A stretch of DNA of 41,031 bases. It comes from an uncultured Gammaproteobacteria bacterium. Lineage in GTDB: Bacteria; Pseudomonadota; Gammaproteobacteria; CAISUE01. The position numbers were made by a program, and so were the translations under genes. Below are positions 25,921 through 35,947 of this stretch, in pieces (position 1 is the stretch's first letter; each line of letters starts with the position of its first letter). The notes below the pieces were generated by a model that saw only the letters and a program-made list of their open reading frames with translations, had not been told where the DNA came from and searched no databases. The DNA lies in NCBI GenBank assembly GCA_903888615.1, contig CAISUE010000024.1, positions 1-41,031 on the forward strand. Direction: 5' to 3'.

Positions 25921-26627
25921 GCGTGAAAGTGATTGACAGAACGAATTAAACTGACGATGCCATGCCAGGTGATTTGCAAGCCAATACAAAAGTTGATAAA
26001 AGCCGATAGTCGCATAATGACATGGGTACCGTTTTCGCCAAGTTTAGTGGTGATGCGTTGTGCATAGCGGTAACACAAAAATACCGTGGCAGCACACAGC
26101 ATGATCCCAACAGCTGCGCCACATTGACCAAGGAGTGTGGCGTGGTAACCGGAGGATGTTTCATGAGCACCGATGGTGAGGGTGACAGCGATGCAACCGG
26201 GACCTGCAGTAATGGGCATTGTGAGTGGATAAAACGCTTTATCGAGCAAACTTTTTTTGATTTCGCTGGGATTTTCAGCGACGTTTGAGCCACCGGAAGT
26301 AGTATCCGGGGCTTGATTGAGTAAACTCCAACCGATATAAGCGACGACAATCCCGCCGGCGACTTGAACAATAGCCACCGTGATACCAAAAAAACTCAAA
26401 ATATACGTGCCGATCAATAACACAACCGCTAATAAAATGAAAGTATTGATCGCAATCCGTTTGCACAGCGTTTTTAAGACGGCATCGGGTGCGCCAATGG
26501 TCAGGGTTAGAAAAATCAGTGCGCAGCCTAAGGGATTAAGGACTGGAAATAATGCCATATAGCTAAAGGGAATGGCTTGAAAAAAATCACTGAGCGGCGT
26601 TAAGGCTAGAAAGGCAAAATAACTCAT
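25917..26627 (-). CDS. MarC/YhcE-type inner-membrane protein
   Basis: A 236-residue protein of the MarC family, with about six membrane helices. Signatures are [17 protein letters not shown] at the start, the helix [21 protein letters not shown] and the [21 protein letters not shown] segment, which is the most diagnostic. The family's transport substrate is not established; the old link of MarC to multiple antibiotic resistance was not supported. It is joined by ATGA overlaps to accD (26624-26627) and petC (25917-25920), so all three are probably one transcript. Its position between them is unusual. Confidence 0.85.
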   Translation of the reverse strand: MSYFAFLALTPLSDFFQAIPFSYMALFPVLNPLGCALIFLTLTIGAPDAVLKTLCKRIAINTFILLAVVLLIGTYILSFFGITVAIVQVAGGIVVAYIGWSLLNQAPDTTSGGSNVAENPSEIKKSLLDKAFYPLTMPITAGPGCIAVTLTIGAHETSSGYHATLLGQCGAAVGIMLCAATVFLCYRYAQRITTKLGENGTHVIMRLSAFINFCIGLQITWHGIVSLIRSVNHFHA

Positions 26628-27475
26628 GAGGTTAATTTATCCAAGACGTTACTTAAATACGCTCGCAAAGAACGGCGATCGACAATGGCATCGATGGCGC
26701 CATGGCTCAATAAAAATTCACTGCGTTGAAAGCCTTCGGGTAATTTTTGCCGTACGGTTTGTTCAATAACGCGGGGACCGGCAAAGCCAATTAAGGCATT
26801 CGGTTCGGCTAAAATGATATCACCGAGCATGGCAAGACTGGCTGACACCCCACCCATGGTGGGATCCGTCAAAATGGAAATAAAGGGTAAGTTATGTTCG
26901 GCTAACTGCGCGAGTGCGGCTGAAGTTTTTGCCATTTGCATCAGTGAAATCAAGCCTTCTTGCATGCGAGCACCGCCGCTACTGGTGAAACAGAGGAATG
27001 GTGCTTTAGCAGCGATAGCGGCATTGACGCCTTGAACAAATTTTTCACCCAAAACAGCGCCCATCGAACCACCCATGAATTGAAATTCAAAGGCAGCGGC
27101 AACGACCACTTTGCTTTCTAATAAGCCACGGCCGACGATTAACGATTCGGTTTCACCGGTGCTGTTTTGGGCATCTAAAAGGCGGTCTTTGTAGCGTTTG
27201 CTATCTTTGAATTTTAAGCGATCCATGGGTTTTACTTCTAAACCCACTTCTTGCCAAATACTGCTTTCAAATAGCCAGTTTAAGCGTGCTCTACCACTGA
27301 TGCGATGATGATGTTGACATTTTGGGCACACATTACAGTTTTGGGTGAGTTCGGTATGGTACAGAACCGTTAAACACGCTTGACATTTACTCCACAAACC
27401 TTCGGGAACGCTTTTGCGATTGCCTGTCAGGGTAGTTTTTAATTTACCGGGTAATAATTTTTTTAACCAACTCAT
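26624..27475 (-). CDS. accD: Acetyl-CoA carboxylase carboxyltransferase subunit beta
   Basis: AccD with AccA transfers carboxyl from carboxybiotin to acetyl-CoA, the first step of fatty acid synthesis. At 283 residues it is slightly shorter than E. coli AccD (304). The zinc ribbon has C31-x2-C34 and C50-x2-C53. It is followed by the crotonase-fold body with [42 protein letters not shown] and [20 protein letters not shown]. The usual folC successor is replaced by marC. It starts 3 bases after the stop of the protease-like gene upstream. Confidence 0.97.
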   Translation of the reverse strand: MSWLKKLLPGKLKTTLTGNRKSVPEGLWSKCQACLTVLYHTELTQNCNVCPKCQHHHRISGRARLNWLFESSIWQEVGLEVKPMDRLKFKDSKRYKDRLLDAQNSTGETESLIVGRGLLESKVVVAAAFEFQFMGGSMGAVLGEKFVQGVNAAIAAKAPFLCFTSSGGARMQEGLISLMQMAKTSAALAQLAEHNLPFISILTDPTMGGVSASLAMLGDIILAEPNALIGFAGPRVIEQTVRQKLPEGFQRSEFLLSHGAIDAIVDRRSLRAYLSNVLDKLTS

Positions 27476-27478
27476 AAC

Positions 27479-28129
27479 TTATAATCCAACCAATTGCAGA
27501 ATGAAAGTGCGTAAAAATTGCACCGGAATTAATAACGCTCGACCGACACCTAAGATCAGTAATAACAAGACTACCCACATCGCATAAGCTTCGATGCGGC
27601 GATAGTGAAAAGCAAGTTTGGGTGGTAATAATACCAATAAAATGCGCCCACCATTTAAAGGAGGTATCGGGATGAGGTTAAAAATCATTAAAAAAAGATT
27701 TAAAATGATGCCATAGTCGCCCATAATTTGTAAGGCATAAGAGGCACCACTGGGGTGGGCACTTAAGAATACACCCAGCTTTAAAACCAGAGCAAACGCG
27801 ATGGCTAAGGCAAAATTGGCCATCGGACCTGCAAGTGACACGATGATCGTATCGCGTCGCCACTGTTTAAAATGGCGGCTATCGATAGGGATGGGCCTGG
27901 CCCAACCAAACAACATCCCGCCGAGCATTAAACATAAAATAGGCAGAATGATCGTGCCGATTAAATCGATGTGGCGCAGTGGGTTGAAGCTTAAGCGCCC
28001 ACAGCGTTGCGCTGTTTTATCACCACAGTATAATGCGGCGTAGCCTTGGGCCACTTCGTGAAAAGTGACGCCAAATAATAAGGGGAGTGCCATTGCCGCT
28101 ATATTTTGAATAAAAGAAAGTTCAGCCAT
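27479..28129 (-). CDS. Site-2-protease-family (M50) membrane protein with altered metal-site residues
   Basis: A 216-residue protein with the layout of small bacterial site-2 proteases: a membrane helix carrying the metal motif, GRLSFNPLRHIDLIGTIILP, the SLAGPMANFALAIAFAL helix and NLIPIPPLNGGRIL. In active members the motifs are HExxH and NxxPxxxLDG, with two His and one Asp binding zinc. Here they read HEVAQ (24-28, with Q28) and LNG (N159). Two of three expected ligands are replaced, so it is probably a pseudoprotease or binds metal differently. The codons (CAA and AAT) are clear in the sequence. It heads the transcript that continues with accD and is divergent from glnA. Confidence 0.85.
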   Translation of the reverse strand: MAELSFIQNIAAMALPLLFGVTFHEVAQGYAALYCGDKTAQRCGRLSFNPLRHIDLIGTIILPILCLMLGGMLFGWARPIPIDSRHFKQWRRDTIIVSLAGPMANFALAIAFALVLKLGVFLSAHPSGASYALQIMGDYGIILNLFLMIFNLIPIPPLNGGRILLVLLPPKLAFHYRRIEAYAMWVVLLLLILGVGRALLIPVQFLRTFILQLVGL

Positions 28130-28199
28130 AAGTGGGACAACTATTTAAAAGGGGCCATTCTAACGTATATCGACATCGTTACACAAACGCAAAAGAGCG

Positions 28200-28228
28200 C
28201 TACAGGCTTAAGTAAAAAACGCTATAAT
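28200..28228 (+). promoter_or_regulatory. Promoter of glnA
   Basis: A perfect TATAAT lies at 28223-28228. The -35 region (CTACAG at 28200-28205, 17-base spacer) is poor, so an activator may be needed. Transcription would start near 28235, leaving about 25 bases before the glnA ATG at 28260. This also argues against the upstream in-frame ATG at 28227, which lies inside the -10 box. I see no clear sigma54 GG-N10-GC element. Confidence 0.5.
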
Positions 28229-28259
28229 GGCCATTTTTGATCATTTTAGGGATAATCTT

Positions 28260-29654
28260 ATGGTGGTGTTTGCAAAACTCATGCGTGAAGTGGAATTTGT
28301 CGATTTGCGTTTTACCGATACCATCGGGACTGAACATCATATTACCGTCACCAAAGCGGTGGTCGATGAAGCGTTTTTGACAGAAGGGAAAATGTTTGAT
28401 GGGTCATCCATTAAAGGTTGGCGCTCAATCGCTAATTCCGATATGGTATTGAAACCCGATATCAGCAGTGCGGTCATTGATCCTTTTACGCTGGATAAGA
28501 CCCTTAACTTACGTTGCGATGTTTATGAGCCGGAAAGTGCGGTTGCTTATGATCGTTGCCCCAGAGCCATTGCCAAACGTGCTTCGGCTTATTTGCAAAG
28601 CACTGGCATTGCCGATCAAGCTTTTTTTGGTCCAGAGCCTGAATTTTTTATTTTCGATGATGTGCGTTTTAATAATACCGTTAATGAAGCCAGTTATCGG
28701 GTTGATGCTAATGAAGGCATTTGGAATGCGAATAAAGTGTTGAGTACGGGTAATTTAGCCCACCGGCCTGGTCTTCAAGGCGGTTATTTTCCACTGCCAC
28801 CGGTAGATTCAGCGCAAGACATTCGCTCTCAAATGTGTAAAATCATGCAGCAAATGGGTTTGATGGTTGAAGCACATCATCATGAAGTCGCCACTGCCAG
28901 TCAAAATGAAATTTGTGTGCGGTTTAATGAATTGGTCGCCAAAGCGGATGAAGTGCAAATTTTCAAATACGTGGTTAAAAATGTTGCTCATGCCTTTGGT
29001 AAAAGTGCGACGTTTATGCCCAAACCTTTGGTGGGGGATAATGGCAGTGGTATGCATGTGCATCAATCGTTAAGTAAGGCGGGAGTAAATATGTTTGCCG
29101 GTGATCAATACGGTGGTTTGTCGCAATTAGCGCTGTATTATATCGGTGGCATCATTAAACATGCCAAAGCGTTGAATGCCTTTACCAACCCTACGACCAA
29201 TAGTTATAAACGTTTAGTGCCTGGTTTTGAAGCGCCCGTGATGTTAGCGTATTCCAATGCCAATCGTTCGGCAGCGATTCGCATTCCTTATACACCTGCC
29301 AATGCCAGGCGGATCGAAGTGCGTTTTCCAGATGCATTAGCTAACCCTTACTTAGCTTTTTCAGCCATGCTGATGGCAGGCTTGGATGGTATTATCCATA
29401 AAATCGACCCTGGCGCGCCCAGTGATTTTGATTTGTATCATTTAACTGCGCGTGATGCAGCAGCCATTCCCACGGTGTGTCAATCGCTGGAAGAAGCGCT
29501 GGATGCCCTCGAAGTCGATCACGGTTTTTTGACGCAAGGTGGGGTATTTAGTGAAGCATTTTTAACGAGTTACCAACAACTTAAACGCTCCGATGTGAAT
29601 CGCCTGCGTCTTGCTACGCATCCTTTAGAATTTGAATTGTATTACAGTGCCTGA
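28260..29654 (+). CDS. glnA: Glutamine synthetase, type I
   Basis: Glutamine synthetase makes glutamine from glutamate, ammonia and ATP as a dodecamer. The 464-residue protein tracks E. coli GlnA through [56 protein letters not shown], the [13 protein letters not shown] loop and NRSAAIRIP. It also keeps the tyrosine of the adenylylation loop (FDLYHLT), which suggests control by covalent modification. The start at 28260 has AGGGA 8 bases upstream and aligns with family N-termini; the ATG at 28227 sits in the promoter. A hairpin follows at 29674-29694. No glnB/glnK or ntr genes are in the window. Confidence 0.97.
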   Translation: MVVFAKLMREVEFVDLRFTDTIGTEHHITVTKAVVDEAFLTEGKMFDGSSIKGWRSIANSDMVLKPDISSAVIDPFTLDKTLNLRCDVYEPESAVAYDRCPRAIAKRASAYLQSTGIADQAFFGPEPEFFIFDDVRFNNTVNEASYRVDANEGIWNANKVLSTGNLAHRPGLQGGYFPLPPVDSAQDIRSQMCKIMQQMGLMVEAHHHEVATASQNEICVRFNELVAKADEVQIFKYVVKNVAHAFGKSATFMPKPLVGDNGSGMHVHQSLSKAGVNMFAGDQYGGLSQLALYYIGGIIKHAKALNAFTNPTTNSYKRLVPGFEAPVMLAYSNANRSAAIRIPYTPANARRIEVRFPDALANPYLAFSAMLMAGLDGIIHKIDPGAPSDFDLYHLTARDAAAIPTVCQSLEEALDALEVDHGFLTQGGVFSEAFLTSYQQLKRSDVNRLRLATHPLEFELYYSA

Positions 29655-29673
29655 TGATTGAGAAATTTTATAG

Positions 29674-29694
29674 AGGTAGCCTTGGTGGCTACCT
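29674..29694 (+). terminator. Hairpin after glnA, weak terminator candidate
   Basis: AGGTAGCC (29674-29681) pairs perfectly with GGCTACCT (29687-29694) around a TTGGT loop, 19 bases after the glnA stop. The stem is strong but only GTTG follows, with no T tract, so it may stabilise the transcript end or act with Rho. Confidence 0.5.
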
Positions 29695-29862
29695 GTTGAA
29701 ATAGCCTGTAGCCCCGCTAAGCGTTAGTTCTCATGCCACCGAGTAAGCTTGCATCCCCTTGCCTTATATTTCACACCAATCTTTGTATTTTAATCCTTAA
29801 GCTTTTGTTAAGGTTCGATTGCTATAGTGTTTTAGAAAATAAGTCAGGATTTAAGTGATAAA

Positions 29863-29923
29863 TCTAATAATATTAGACATTTACTTGTTAACTCTATAAT
29901 AAACAAGCTATTTTACAAAATAG
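29863..29923 (+). promoter_or_regulatory. Dyad-rich promoter region of membrane protein B
   Basis: A TATAAT (29895-29900) gives a -10; TTAGAC (29873-29878), 16 bases upstream, is a weak -35. The -35 overlaps a palindrome, TCTAATA-A-TATTAGA (29863-29877). CTTGTT (29884-29889) and AACAAG (29902-29907) flank the -10 as an inverted repeat, and CTATTTT-AC-AAAATAG (29908-29923) follows it. Such stacked dyads suggest repressor or activator sites. The rest of the 317-base gap, apart from the hairpin at 29674-29694, shows nothing I can name. Confidence 0.45.
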
Positions 29924-29971
29924 GCAAGATTGTCTTAGGTTCAACTAACACATAATATCAAGGAATTTAGT

Positions 29972-31996
29972 ATGTTTTTTTCTACCTCTACCCCTGTTCC
30001 TAATACTAATACCCCGTATGATCCTTTAATAAATAAAGTAGATTCAGATATCGAAGCAGCAAGCAATAACGAAAATTACGGTACGTTGCCAGCATTAAGT
30101 TTTTCTACCACTGGTGAAGCGACGGCTTGGTTGTTAGCAGTATTAGGCTATATAGGGACTATCACAGCCCCCGCTGCGGTGTCAGCCAGTTTTTATGCCT
30201 CTTTGACAGTCGATGCGACTTTGTCAAACAGTGATAGCCCCTATGCAAAGATATTATGGTCTTTGGTAAAGGCAGCGGCTGTGGTACCGACGATCTTAGC
30301 GACTAACTCAGCGCAAACATTATTTTCAAGATTAGTGTCTCGGTATCAAAAAGATGCGATGCTTGGCTTAATGAAAGAAGTAGTTCATCCTGAAATGTTG
30401 CTACCGTTGGGTATTGCGATTATTTCGGCGTTTAGTACAGCGTATGTAGCAGAGTGTCGTAATAGTACTAGCGGACTTTTTAGTGATTCCATTGTCGATT
30501 GGTTTACGTATGCAGCATTTATATCAGCGACAATCACTAATACCCGTTTAATTCGTGATATTCTCATCAAAAATATTAAAGCCTCTTGGATTCAAGACCC
30601 TCAGGGATTGAAAAAAATTCTTAGAGTAATATTGAATGATTTATCTGCAGAAGTCTCGGCTCTGGAAAATGAAATCAATCATAAACTTATCGAAAAACAT
30701 ATTACCAAAGGAACTTCGCGTAAAGAATTAAATGAAAATCTACAATTAGATGAAGCTTTACTAACTCCTAGCGAAAAGAAAACATTAATCAGCAGTGATA
30801 CTGCACTTGAAAAATTAATCAAACTTCATGTGTTAATAAAAGGCCAGAATAATATTCAGAAATTGGATTTTAAATTATTGACTGCATGGAAAAATCTTTC
30901 TGCAAAGAACCAGGAAGATTTTTTCGTTGAAAAATCTTTTTGTGTTAAAAGCGGCTTGTGGTTTGCAGCAATAATGGCGGTAATCGCGGCGGCTATCTAT
31001 ACCTTACCTAATTTTTTCTCTGGTGAAAAAGCGGCTGAATTTTCAGAAACGCTGCTTTTTGGCTTGATGATGCCAGGTCTTGCTATTGCCTCAGCGTCTT
31101 TTGGTGTTAACACCCTCATCAATAGCTTTAGCTTATCGGTGTTTTTTAATGTATTGGCTAATATGGGTTTTTCTCAAGCTAAAGAAGAAACTAAGACGGA
31201 AAGTGTGTGTCAACGGATTGCTTCTTCGACCCTAGTAATATTAAAAAATCCCTTGAGTATCATCACCTGGGAGAGGGCGCAATTGGCTATTTTAAGTTTA
31301 TATGTGTTTGCTCAAGTGGGTATGGTATTGGTGTTCCCTGCCGTTATTGAAGGAGTTAACCCTGAGGTTATGAAATGGCTTCAGTTAGGCTTAACGCTGT
31401 TTGTCGCGCCAGGCTTGGGGAAATTTTCACTTGAAGGCGCTTTTAATCGTTTACGCGCTTATCACGATGCTTACCAATCTGGAAATGTGTTAAAAGACGG
31501 TGATCTCGAGGCTTTAAAAGAATTACGCGCATTTAATTTACCGCAGTCAGTATTGTATTTTATACGGCATGGAAAAATGCCAAGCCAAGACGTTATTAAT
31601 GCTCAGGGTGGTCAAGGTATTGTTATTCATGCAATGATTGCTGTTATTAAAAATCGGCTTACGGAATTGACAGCCGTACATGATGCCATGGATCCAAACC
31701 ACTTAACGGGTCTTTATGGGTCTTTAGAAGGATGGTTGACTAACCTTAATATGAATCAGGTTAGTCAAAATAATGATGACGTAGCTAAACAAAATTTTGT
31801 CCCATGTTCCCCGTTCCAGACGTCTATCGAACCAAGTCGGGCGAACAGTGTTGATGCCTCTCAACGAACTTCTACGGTACCCGTCAGTCGTGGTATATTT
31901 CTCGGCGCATTTCGTGCGTCTGCAGAACACAGCCGTCAAGGCGCCGATCAGCGTTACTCGTTACCGAATTGCTGTTTAAAGGCTGCACCCAAATAG
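29972..31996 (+). CDS. Multi-pass membrane protein B, paralogue of the protein at 13687-15435
   Basis: The 674-residue protein has no recognised family beyond its relation to protein A. Hydrophobic segments lie near 53-78, 95-113, 143-162, 176-195, 328-345, 362-395, 437-460 and 466-484. Matching blocks, in the same order as in A, are VKAAAVVPTILATNSAQTL (99-117), TLPNFFSG (344-351) through GLMMPGLAIA, and SLYVFAQVGMVLVFPAVI (442-459). It differs by a longer charged helical middle (205-320) and a polar C-terminal region of about 170 residues. The start has AAGGA 8 bases upstream. It is a single-gene unit between glnA and the convergent maf. A role in host interaction is a guess from the lineage, not shown by the sequence. 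Confidence 0.8.
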   Translation: MFFSTSTPVPNTNTPYDPLINKVDSDIEAASNNENYGTLPALSFSTTGEATAWLLAVLGYIGTITAPAAVSASFYASLTVDATLSNSDSPYAKILWSLVKAAAVVPTILATNSAQTLFSRLVSRYQKDAMLGLMKEVVHPEMLLPLGIAIISAFSTAYVAECRNSTSGLFSDSIVDWFTYAAFISATITNTRLIRDILIKNIKASWIQDPQGLKKILRVILNDLSAEVSALENEINHKLIEKHITKGTSRKELNENLQLDEALLTPSEKKTLISSDTALEKLIKLHVLIKGQNNIQKLDFKLLTAWKNLSAKNQEDFFVEKSFCVKSGLWFAAIMAVIAAAIYTLPNFFSGEKAAEFSETLLFGLMMPGLAIASASFGVNTLINSFSLSVFFNVLANMGFSQAKEETKTESVCQRIASSTLVILKNPLSIITWERAQLAILSLYVFAQVGMVLVFPAVIEGVNPEVMKWLQLGLTLFVAPGLGKFSLEGAFNRLRAYHDAYQSGNVLKDGDLEALKELRAFNLPQSVLYFIRHGKMPSQDVINAQGGQGIVIHAMIAVIKNRLTELTAVHDAMDPNHLTGLYGSLEGWLTNLNMNQVSQNNDDVAKQNFVPCSPFQTSIEPSRANSVDASQRTSTVPVSRGIFLGAFRASAEHSRQGADQRYSLPNCCLKAAPK

Positions 31997-32146
31997 TAAT
32001 ATTGATCTTATACTAGCAAAATGCCTCTAGGACTGTTAATGCGCTCGTTTATCCAGTTAGCAGTTAGTTAGCTGATCACTTGTCATACGAATTATAAATG
32101 CGTATTTAATGAATGTAAAGTAAAATAATCACAGTTTGTAATTATT

Positions 32147-32722
32147 TTACTCATAACCTTCATTCGTTAAAAATTCCACCAAACCAATTAACGCTAAACC
32201 AATTAACGCGGTTGGGTCATCGCTGTGTATTTTTTCAAGTAACCGAATACCAAGGGATTCGACACGCAAACTGCCAGCGCAATCATAAGGTTGGTCTTGT
32301 TGTAAATACTGTTCAATTTGCCTCAAGCTGAGGGTTTTAAATAAAACTTGTGTTGGAATGCAGCGGTATTGTTGCAGCTGCGTTTGGGGATTTAAAACTG
32401 CTAAGCCGGTTAAAGAACTCACCCAAGTACCCGAAGCATTTTGTAATTGTTTTATGGCTTCACCATGAGATTCGGGTTTACTAACAGGCTCGCCATGGAT
32501 GACGATCACTTGATCGGAACTGATGATTAAGTGCTTCGGATGATCTTTAGCCACAGCTAAACCTTTTTGCCGGCTGAGTCGTTCGACCAATGCCAGTGGT
32601 GTTTCGCCTTTAAAAGGGCTTTCATCAATGGCTGGACTGACACAGTCAAAAGGGATTTGTAAGCGTGTTAACAAAGCGTGTCGAGCAGTGGAGCTAGAGG
32701 CTAATAATAAGGGTAGAGGCAT
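32147..32722 (-). CDS. Maf-family nucleotide pyrophosphatase, YceF type (7-methyl-GTP)
   Basis: Maf proteins hydrolyse non-canonical nucleoside triphosphates in the cytoplasm. The 191 residues match YceF best: LLLASSSTARHALLTRLQIPF with the phosphate-binding ASSS-x-R start, the catalytic IISSDQV strand, KPESHGEAIKQL, the SSLTGLAVLN segment and CAGSLRVESLGIRLLE. The YceF-type CAGSF/L-x-x-E-G motif favours the m7GTP-specific branch over dTTP/UTP-specific YhdE. It starts 29 bases after the apbC stop on the same strand, so it is probably the last gene of the icmH-icmF-apbC operon. It converges with the membrane protein B gene across 150 bases that show no gene. Confidence 0.88.
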   Translation of the reverse strand: MPLPLLLASSSTARHALLTRLQIPFDCVSPAIDESPFKGETPLALVERLSRQKGLAVAKDHPKHLIISSDQVIVIHGEPVSKPESHGEAIKQLQNASGTWVSSLTGLAVLNPQTQLQQYRCIPTQVLFKTLSLRQIEQYLQQDQPYDCAGSLRVESLGIRLLEKIHSDDPTALIGLALIGLVEFLTNEGYE

Positions 32723-32751
32723 AGGAATGTGCTGGATAGTTGGGGCGGTGG

Positions 32752-33831
32752 TTATTCAATAACAATTTTTGGAAAACGCGATTTTAAACTTAAGTTGGCT
32801 TGTGCTAATTGCACTGACACTTTAATCGCTAATTGTTGATAAAGCACGCTAATGGGGTCTAGCGGATCGGCTGCAACCGTTGGGCAACCACGATCCAATT
32901 GTTCTTGAATACTGCGTTTTAAAGGGATTTGCGCTAGCAAAGGAATGGCGCATGCCTGCGCCATGGCAGCGCCACCACCTGCGCCAAAAATAGGCTCTTG
33001 ATAGCCACACTGGGTACATTGATGGTAACTCATATTTTCAATCAAACCTAACACAGGGACTTGGACTTTATTGAACATCGCCACGGCCCGTTTGGCATCC
33101 AGTAGGGCAATATCTTGCGGTGTGGTGACGATTAAAGCGCCGGCGACAGGAATTTTTTGCGCTAAGGTGAGTTGGATATCACCGGTTCCAGGTGGTAAAT
33201 CGATGAGTAAATAATCCAAATCATGCCATTGTGTATCATTGAAGAGTTGTTGCAGAGCTGTGCTAACCATGGGTCCACGCCAAATCATCGCGGTATCGGT
33301 ATCGATTAAATAACCGATCGACATGACTTGCAAACCATAACGTTCTAAGGGTTCTAACGTTTTACTGTCTTTGGATTCAGGTAAATCGGCTTGCCCCAAC
33401 ATATGTGGAATACTAGGGCCGTAAATATCGGCATCTAATAAGCCAACCTTCGCACCCTGACTCAAGAGAGCTAAGGCTAAATTGCAAGCGACAGTCGATT
33501 TGCCAACCCCCCCTTTACCAGAGGCGATCGCAATAATATTTTTAATGCCCCTTCGCGCTGCTAAACCGTGTTGGGTTTGATGCTGATGGATAACACAGTC
33601 AAAGTGAAATTGGCAATCACGAAACCCTTGGCTTTCGCCATAGGCGTGTAAGGCTACTCGCACCGCTTCCCATAAAGATTGTCCTGCAAAATGCCACAGG
33701 ATTGAAACCTGTAATACTGGGGGTGTCATGGTGTGAATGCTAATAGCGCATTGCTGTGATGTTAAATGCAAACCTAAAGCTTGCACGTCTTCTTGGTGAT
33801 TGATCACCTGTAATAAATCATTGCTATTCAT
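32752..33831 (-). CDS. apbC: Mrp/ApbC-type P-loop ATPase, iron-sulfur cluster carrier
   Basis: Mrp/ApbC proteins bind a 4Fe-4S cluster between two subunits and pass it to apo-proteins. The 359-residue protein has a degenerate MIP18-like N-terminal domain. The deviant Walker A IASGKGGVGKST follows, with DADIYGPSIPHMLG, MIWRGPMVS, LLIDLPPGTGDIQLT and the C-terminal cluster-binding CTQC (CxxC) followed by GYQEPIFG. It matches E. coli Mrp (369 residues) and is complete. Its ATG overlaps the icmF stop by 4 bases (ATGA). The tie to a secretion-system gene is unusual for this housekeeping protein, although it may be just operon convenience. Confidence 0.93.
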   Translation of the reverse strand: MNSNDLLQVINHQEDVQALGLHLTSQQCAISIHTMTPPVLQVSILWHFAGQSLWEAVRVALHAYGESQGFRDCQFHFDCVIHQHQTQHGLAARRGIKNIIAIASGKGGVGKSTVACNLALALLSQGAKVGLLDADIYGPSIPHMLGQADLPESKDSKTLEPLERYGLQVMSIGYLIDTDTAMIWRGPMVSTALQQLFNDTQWHDLDYLLIDLPPGTGDIQLTLAQKIPVAGALIVTTPQDIALLDAKRAVAMFNKVQVPVLGLIENMSYHQCTQCGYQEPIFGAGGGAAMAQACAIPLLAQIPLKRSIQEQLDRGCPTVAADPLDPISVLYQQLAIKVSVQLAQANLSLKSRFPKIVIE

Positions 33832-35947
33832 AAAAGAGGGTCAGGTACGGTTAATTGTTGAAAGAGTGTTAGCAACATAACGATATCTTGCTGCGAGGTG
33901 AGTGTTAATTGGGCACTATCATCGTTCAGAATAACATTGCCACTGTAAGTGCCATCAAGACCTTTGTTGAAATCCTGATAATGAAATTGCGCTAACATAG
34001 GCAGCCAACTCCAAACACCAAGAAAAGCGGCATTTTGTGGCGGCCCATCGCGTAATTGTAAACGATAACCTGAAGCATTGAGCCCTGTTGGATTCGGCCA
34101 ACTAAAATTTTTATTGATCAAGGTATGGGCTTTGGCAGAAAAATCGCTACCCGCTATTTGTAAATCCACTTGGTTAATACGGGCATTTAATTGTATTAAT
34201 GACAGAGAAAAATTGACATTCATCGCGCCTGTGCTGCTAAATAACTGGCTTTGTAAATCTTTCACGCGGGCTAAGAATTGACTGGCAGCGGGACTGAGTT
34301 TACCAGGATAGCGTTTAAGAAAATCAGTGAGGTAATGGTTAACGAATTGATCAATGATTCCTGCCGGGCCATAAAATGCCTTGAATTTTTTCAAGTCTGC
34401 GTCTTTTTTAGCGGTGGGGTCAAGCGGATAATAATCTGCTAAATTTTGCCTATAAAATGTTTGGACCTGTTGTTGCCAAGCTTGGTTGAGATACGTTTTC
34501 GCCGCGTTTAATAAAGTGTGCTTAAAATCAGGGTCAGTCATGATAGCTTGGCGTTGACGTGGTGATAATTGCGGTGAAACATGGCTGATGTAAGCTTGGA
34601 TGGCTTGAGGTGGATTATTGGCAGTGATTAACGTATAGGCAAGAGCAGGGTTTTGTTGCAAATGGCTGAGTGGTCGCTCGCTTAAAGCTTGCTCATAGAA
34701 AGTATAAGCAATGCTTGTTCCGAGCGCAGTAAGAATCAGTGCGGCACTAAGGAAGCCTAATGCTCGCTTGCTCAAGCGGTATTTAGGGAGGGCTGGGGAT
34801 GTTTTTGCTGCAGTAACCGGGGTGAGGGTTAGTGCTTTAAGTGTTGAGGGTTTTACAAAAGCTTTTTTGGTTTTTTCGACGTGAGGGGTTTGAAGATGTT
34901 GAAAAAAACCCCGCACAAAATACATTTTGCGCTGAACTAGCAAAGGCAAGCAATGGGTGGCGGGTAAATGCATTAAGTTAATGGCTTGTCCACGCAATAA
35001 ATCGATTAATTTACCACTTTGGGCATTACTCAACCAATGCAAACTTTTGAAGCGCACGTGCGGCGTTATTGCTTGAATATCGGCCAAGCGTTCCCAATAC
35101 TTGGTTAATAACGGTTCTTGGGCTAAAAATTGTTGTGGAAAATCAGCCACTAATAAGCGCCGTTGTAATTGGTGTTCACTGTGACAGCGCCAAAATAAGC
35201 GTTCGGTCAAGCGGCGAACCAATGAATGAAATTGTTGTTGATTATGAAGCACATTGGAAGTCATGCTTAAGCCAATGCCGCAAGGTAATTGCCGTTCTTC
35301 AAAGCTTAAGTCATCAAAAAATTCACTAAACCCTAAGATGCGATCAACTTTGGTAATGACTAAGTGTACGGAGATGGCTTTAGGGAAAGCGTTTAAAAAA
35401 AGCGTTAAATTAGCAAAAAACTCATTGAATTGTCGTTGCTGCTGTTCAGTATCGGCTAATAAATCGTTTAAACTGATGGTGTAGAAAATGTCACGCGTTT
35501 TACTGAAGTAGTTAAAAAAAGTGAAAAATTGGATCGCGTGGCTTAAATATGGGATGTGTTTCATCGATTCATTGATAAACAAATAAGCGGGTAATTCGAT
35601 GAATAATTTCGTACTGCTATGACGAAATTGCGGCATATTTCGCGCTGCGATCGGTTGATAATGTGAATTTAAGCCGGTTTCAGAGCGGGTTGCCAAGCCT
35701 GAGTGTTCAATTAAACTGGATTTTCCACTGTGGTGAGTGCCGATAATAAAACATACCGGCAGTGTCGATAACCAACGGTGTTTATAGCGGGTTTCTTGTA
35801 AATAGTGATGGCTTAAGAATAAACCATCAAGAAAAAGTTGTACTTGCGTTGGATGTAAACAAGCGGTCAATTGGCGTTTTAAAAAACGTCGTCGTTGCCA
35901 ATACTGCTTAAGGCGACCAAATAAAGAAGTGTGCCGATGTAAGTCTG

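Noticed and set aside
25921-25989. Longer N-terminus for petC
   Set aside because: It runs through marC codons; the ATG at 25920 overlaps the marC stop as ATGA and gives a normal signal-like start.
28227-28259. Upstream in-frame ATG for glnA adding 11 residues
   Set aside because: The ATG lies inside the TATAAT -10 box and lacks a ribosome binding site; the ATG at 28260 has AGGGA and matches family N-termini.
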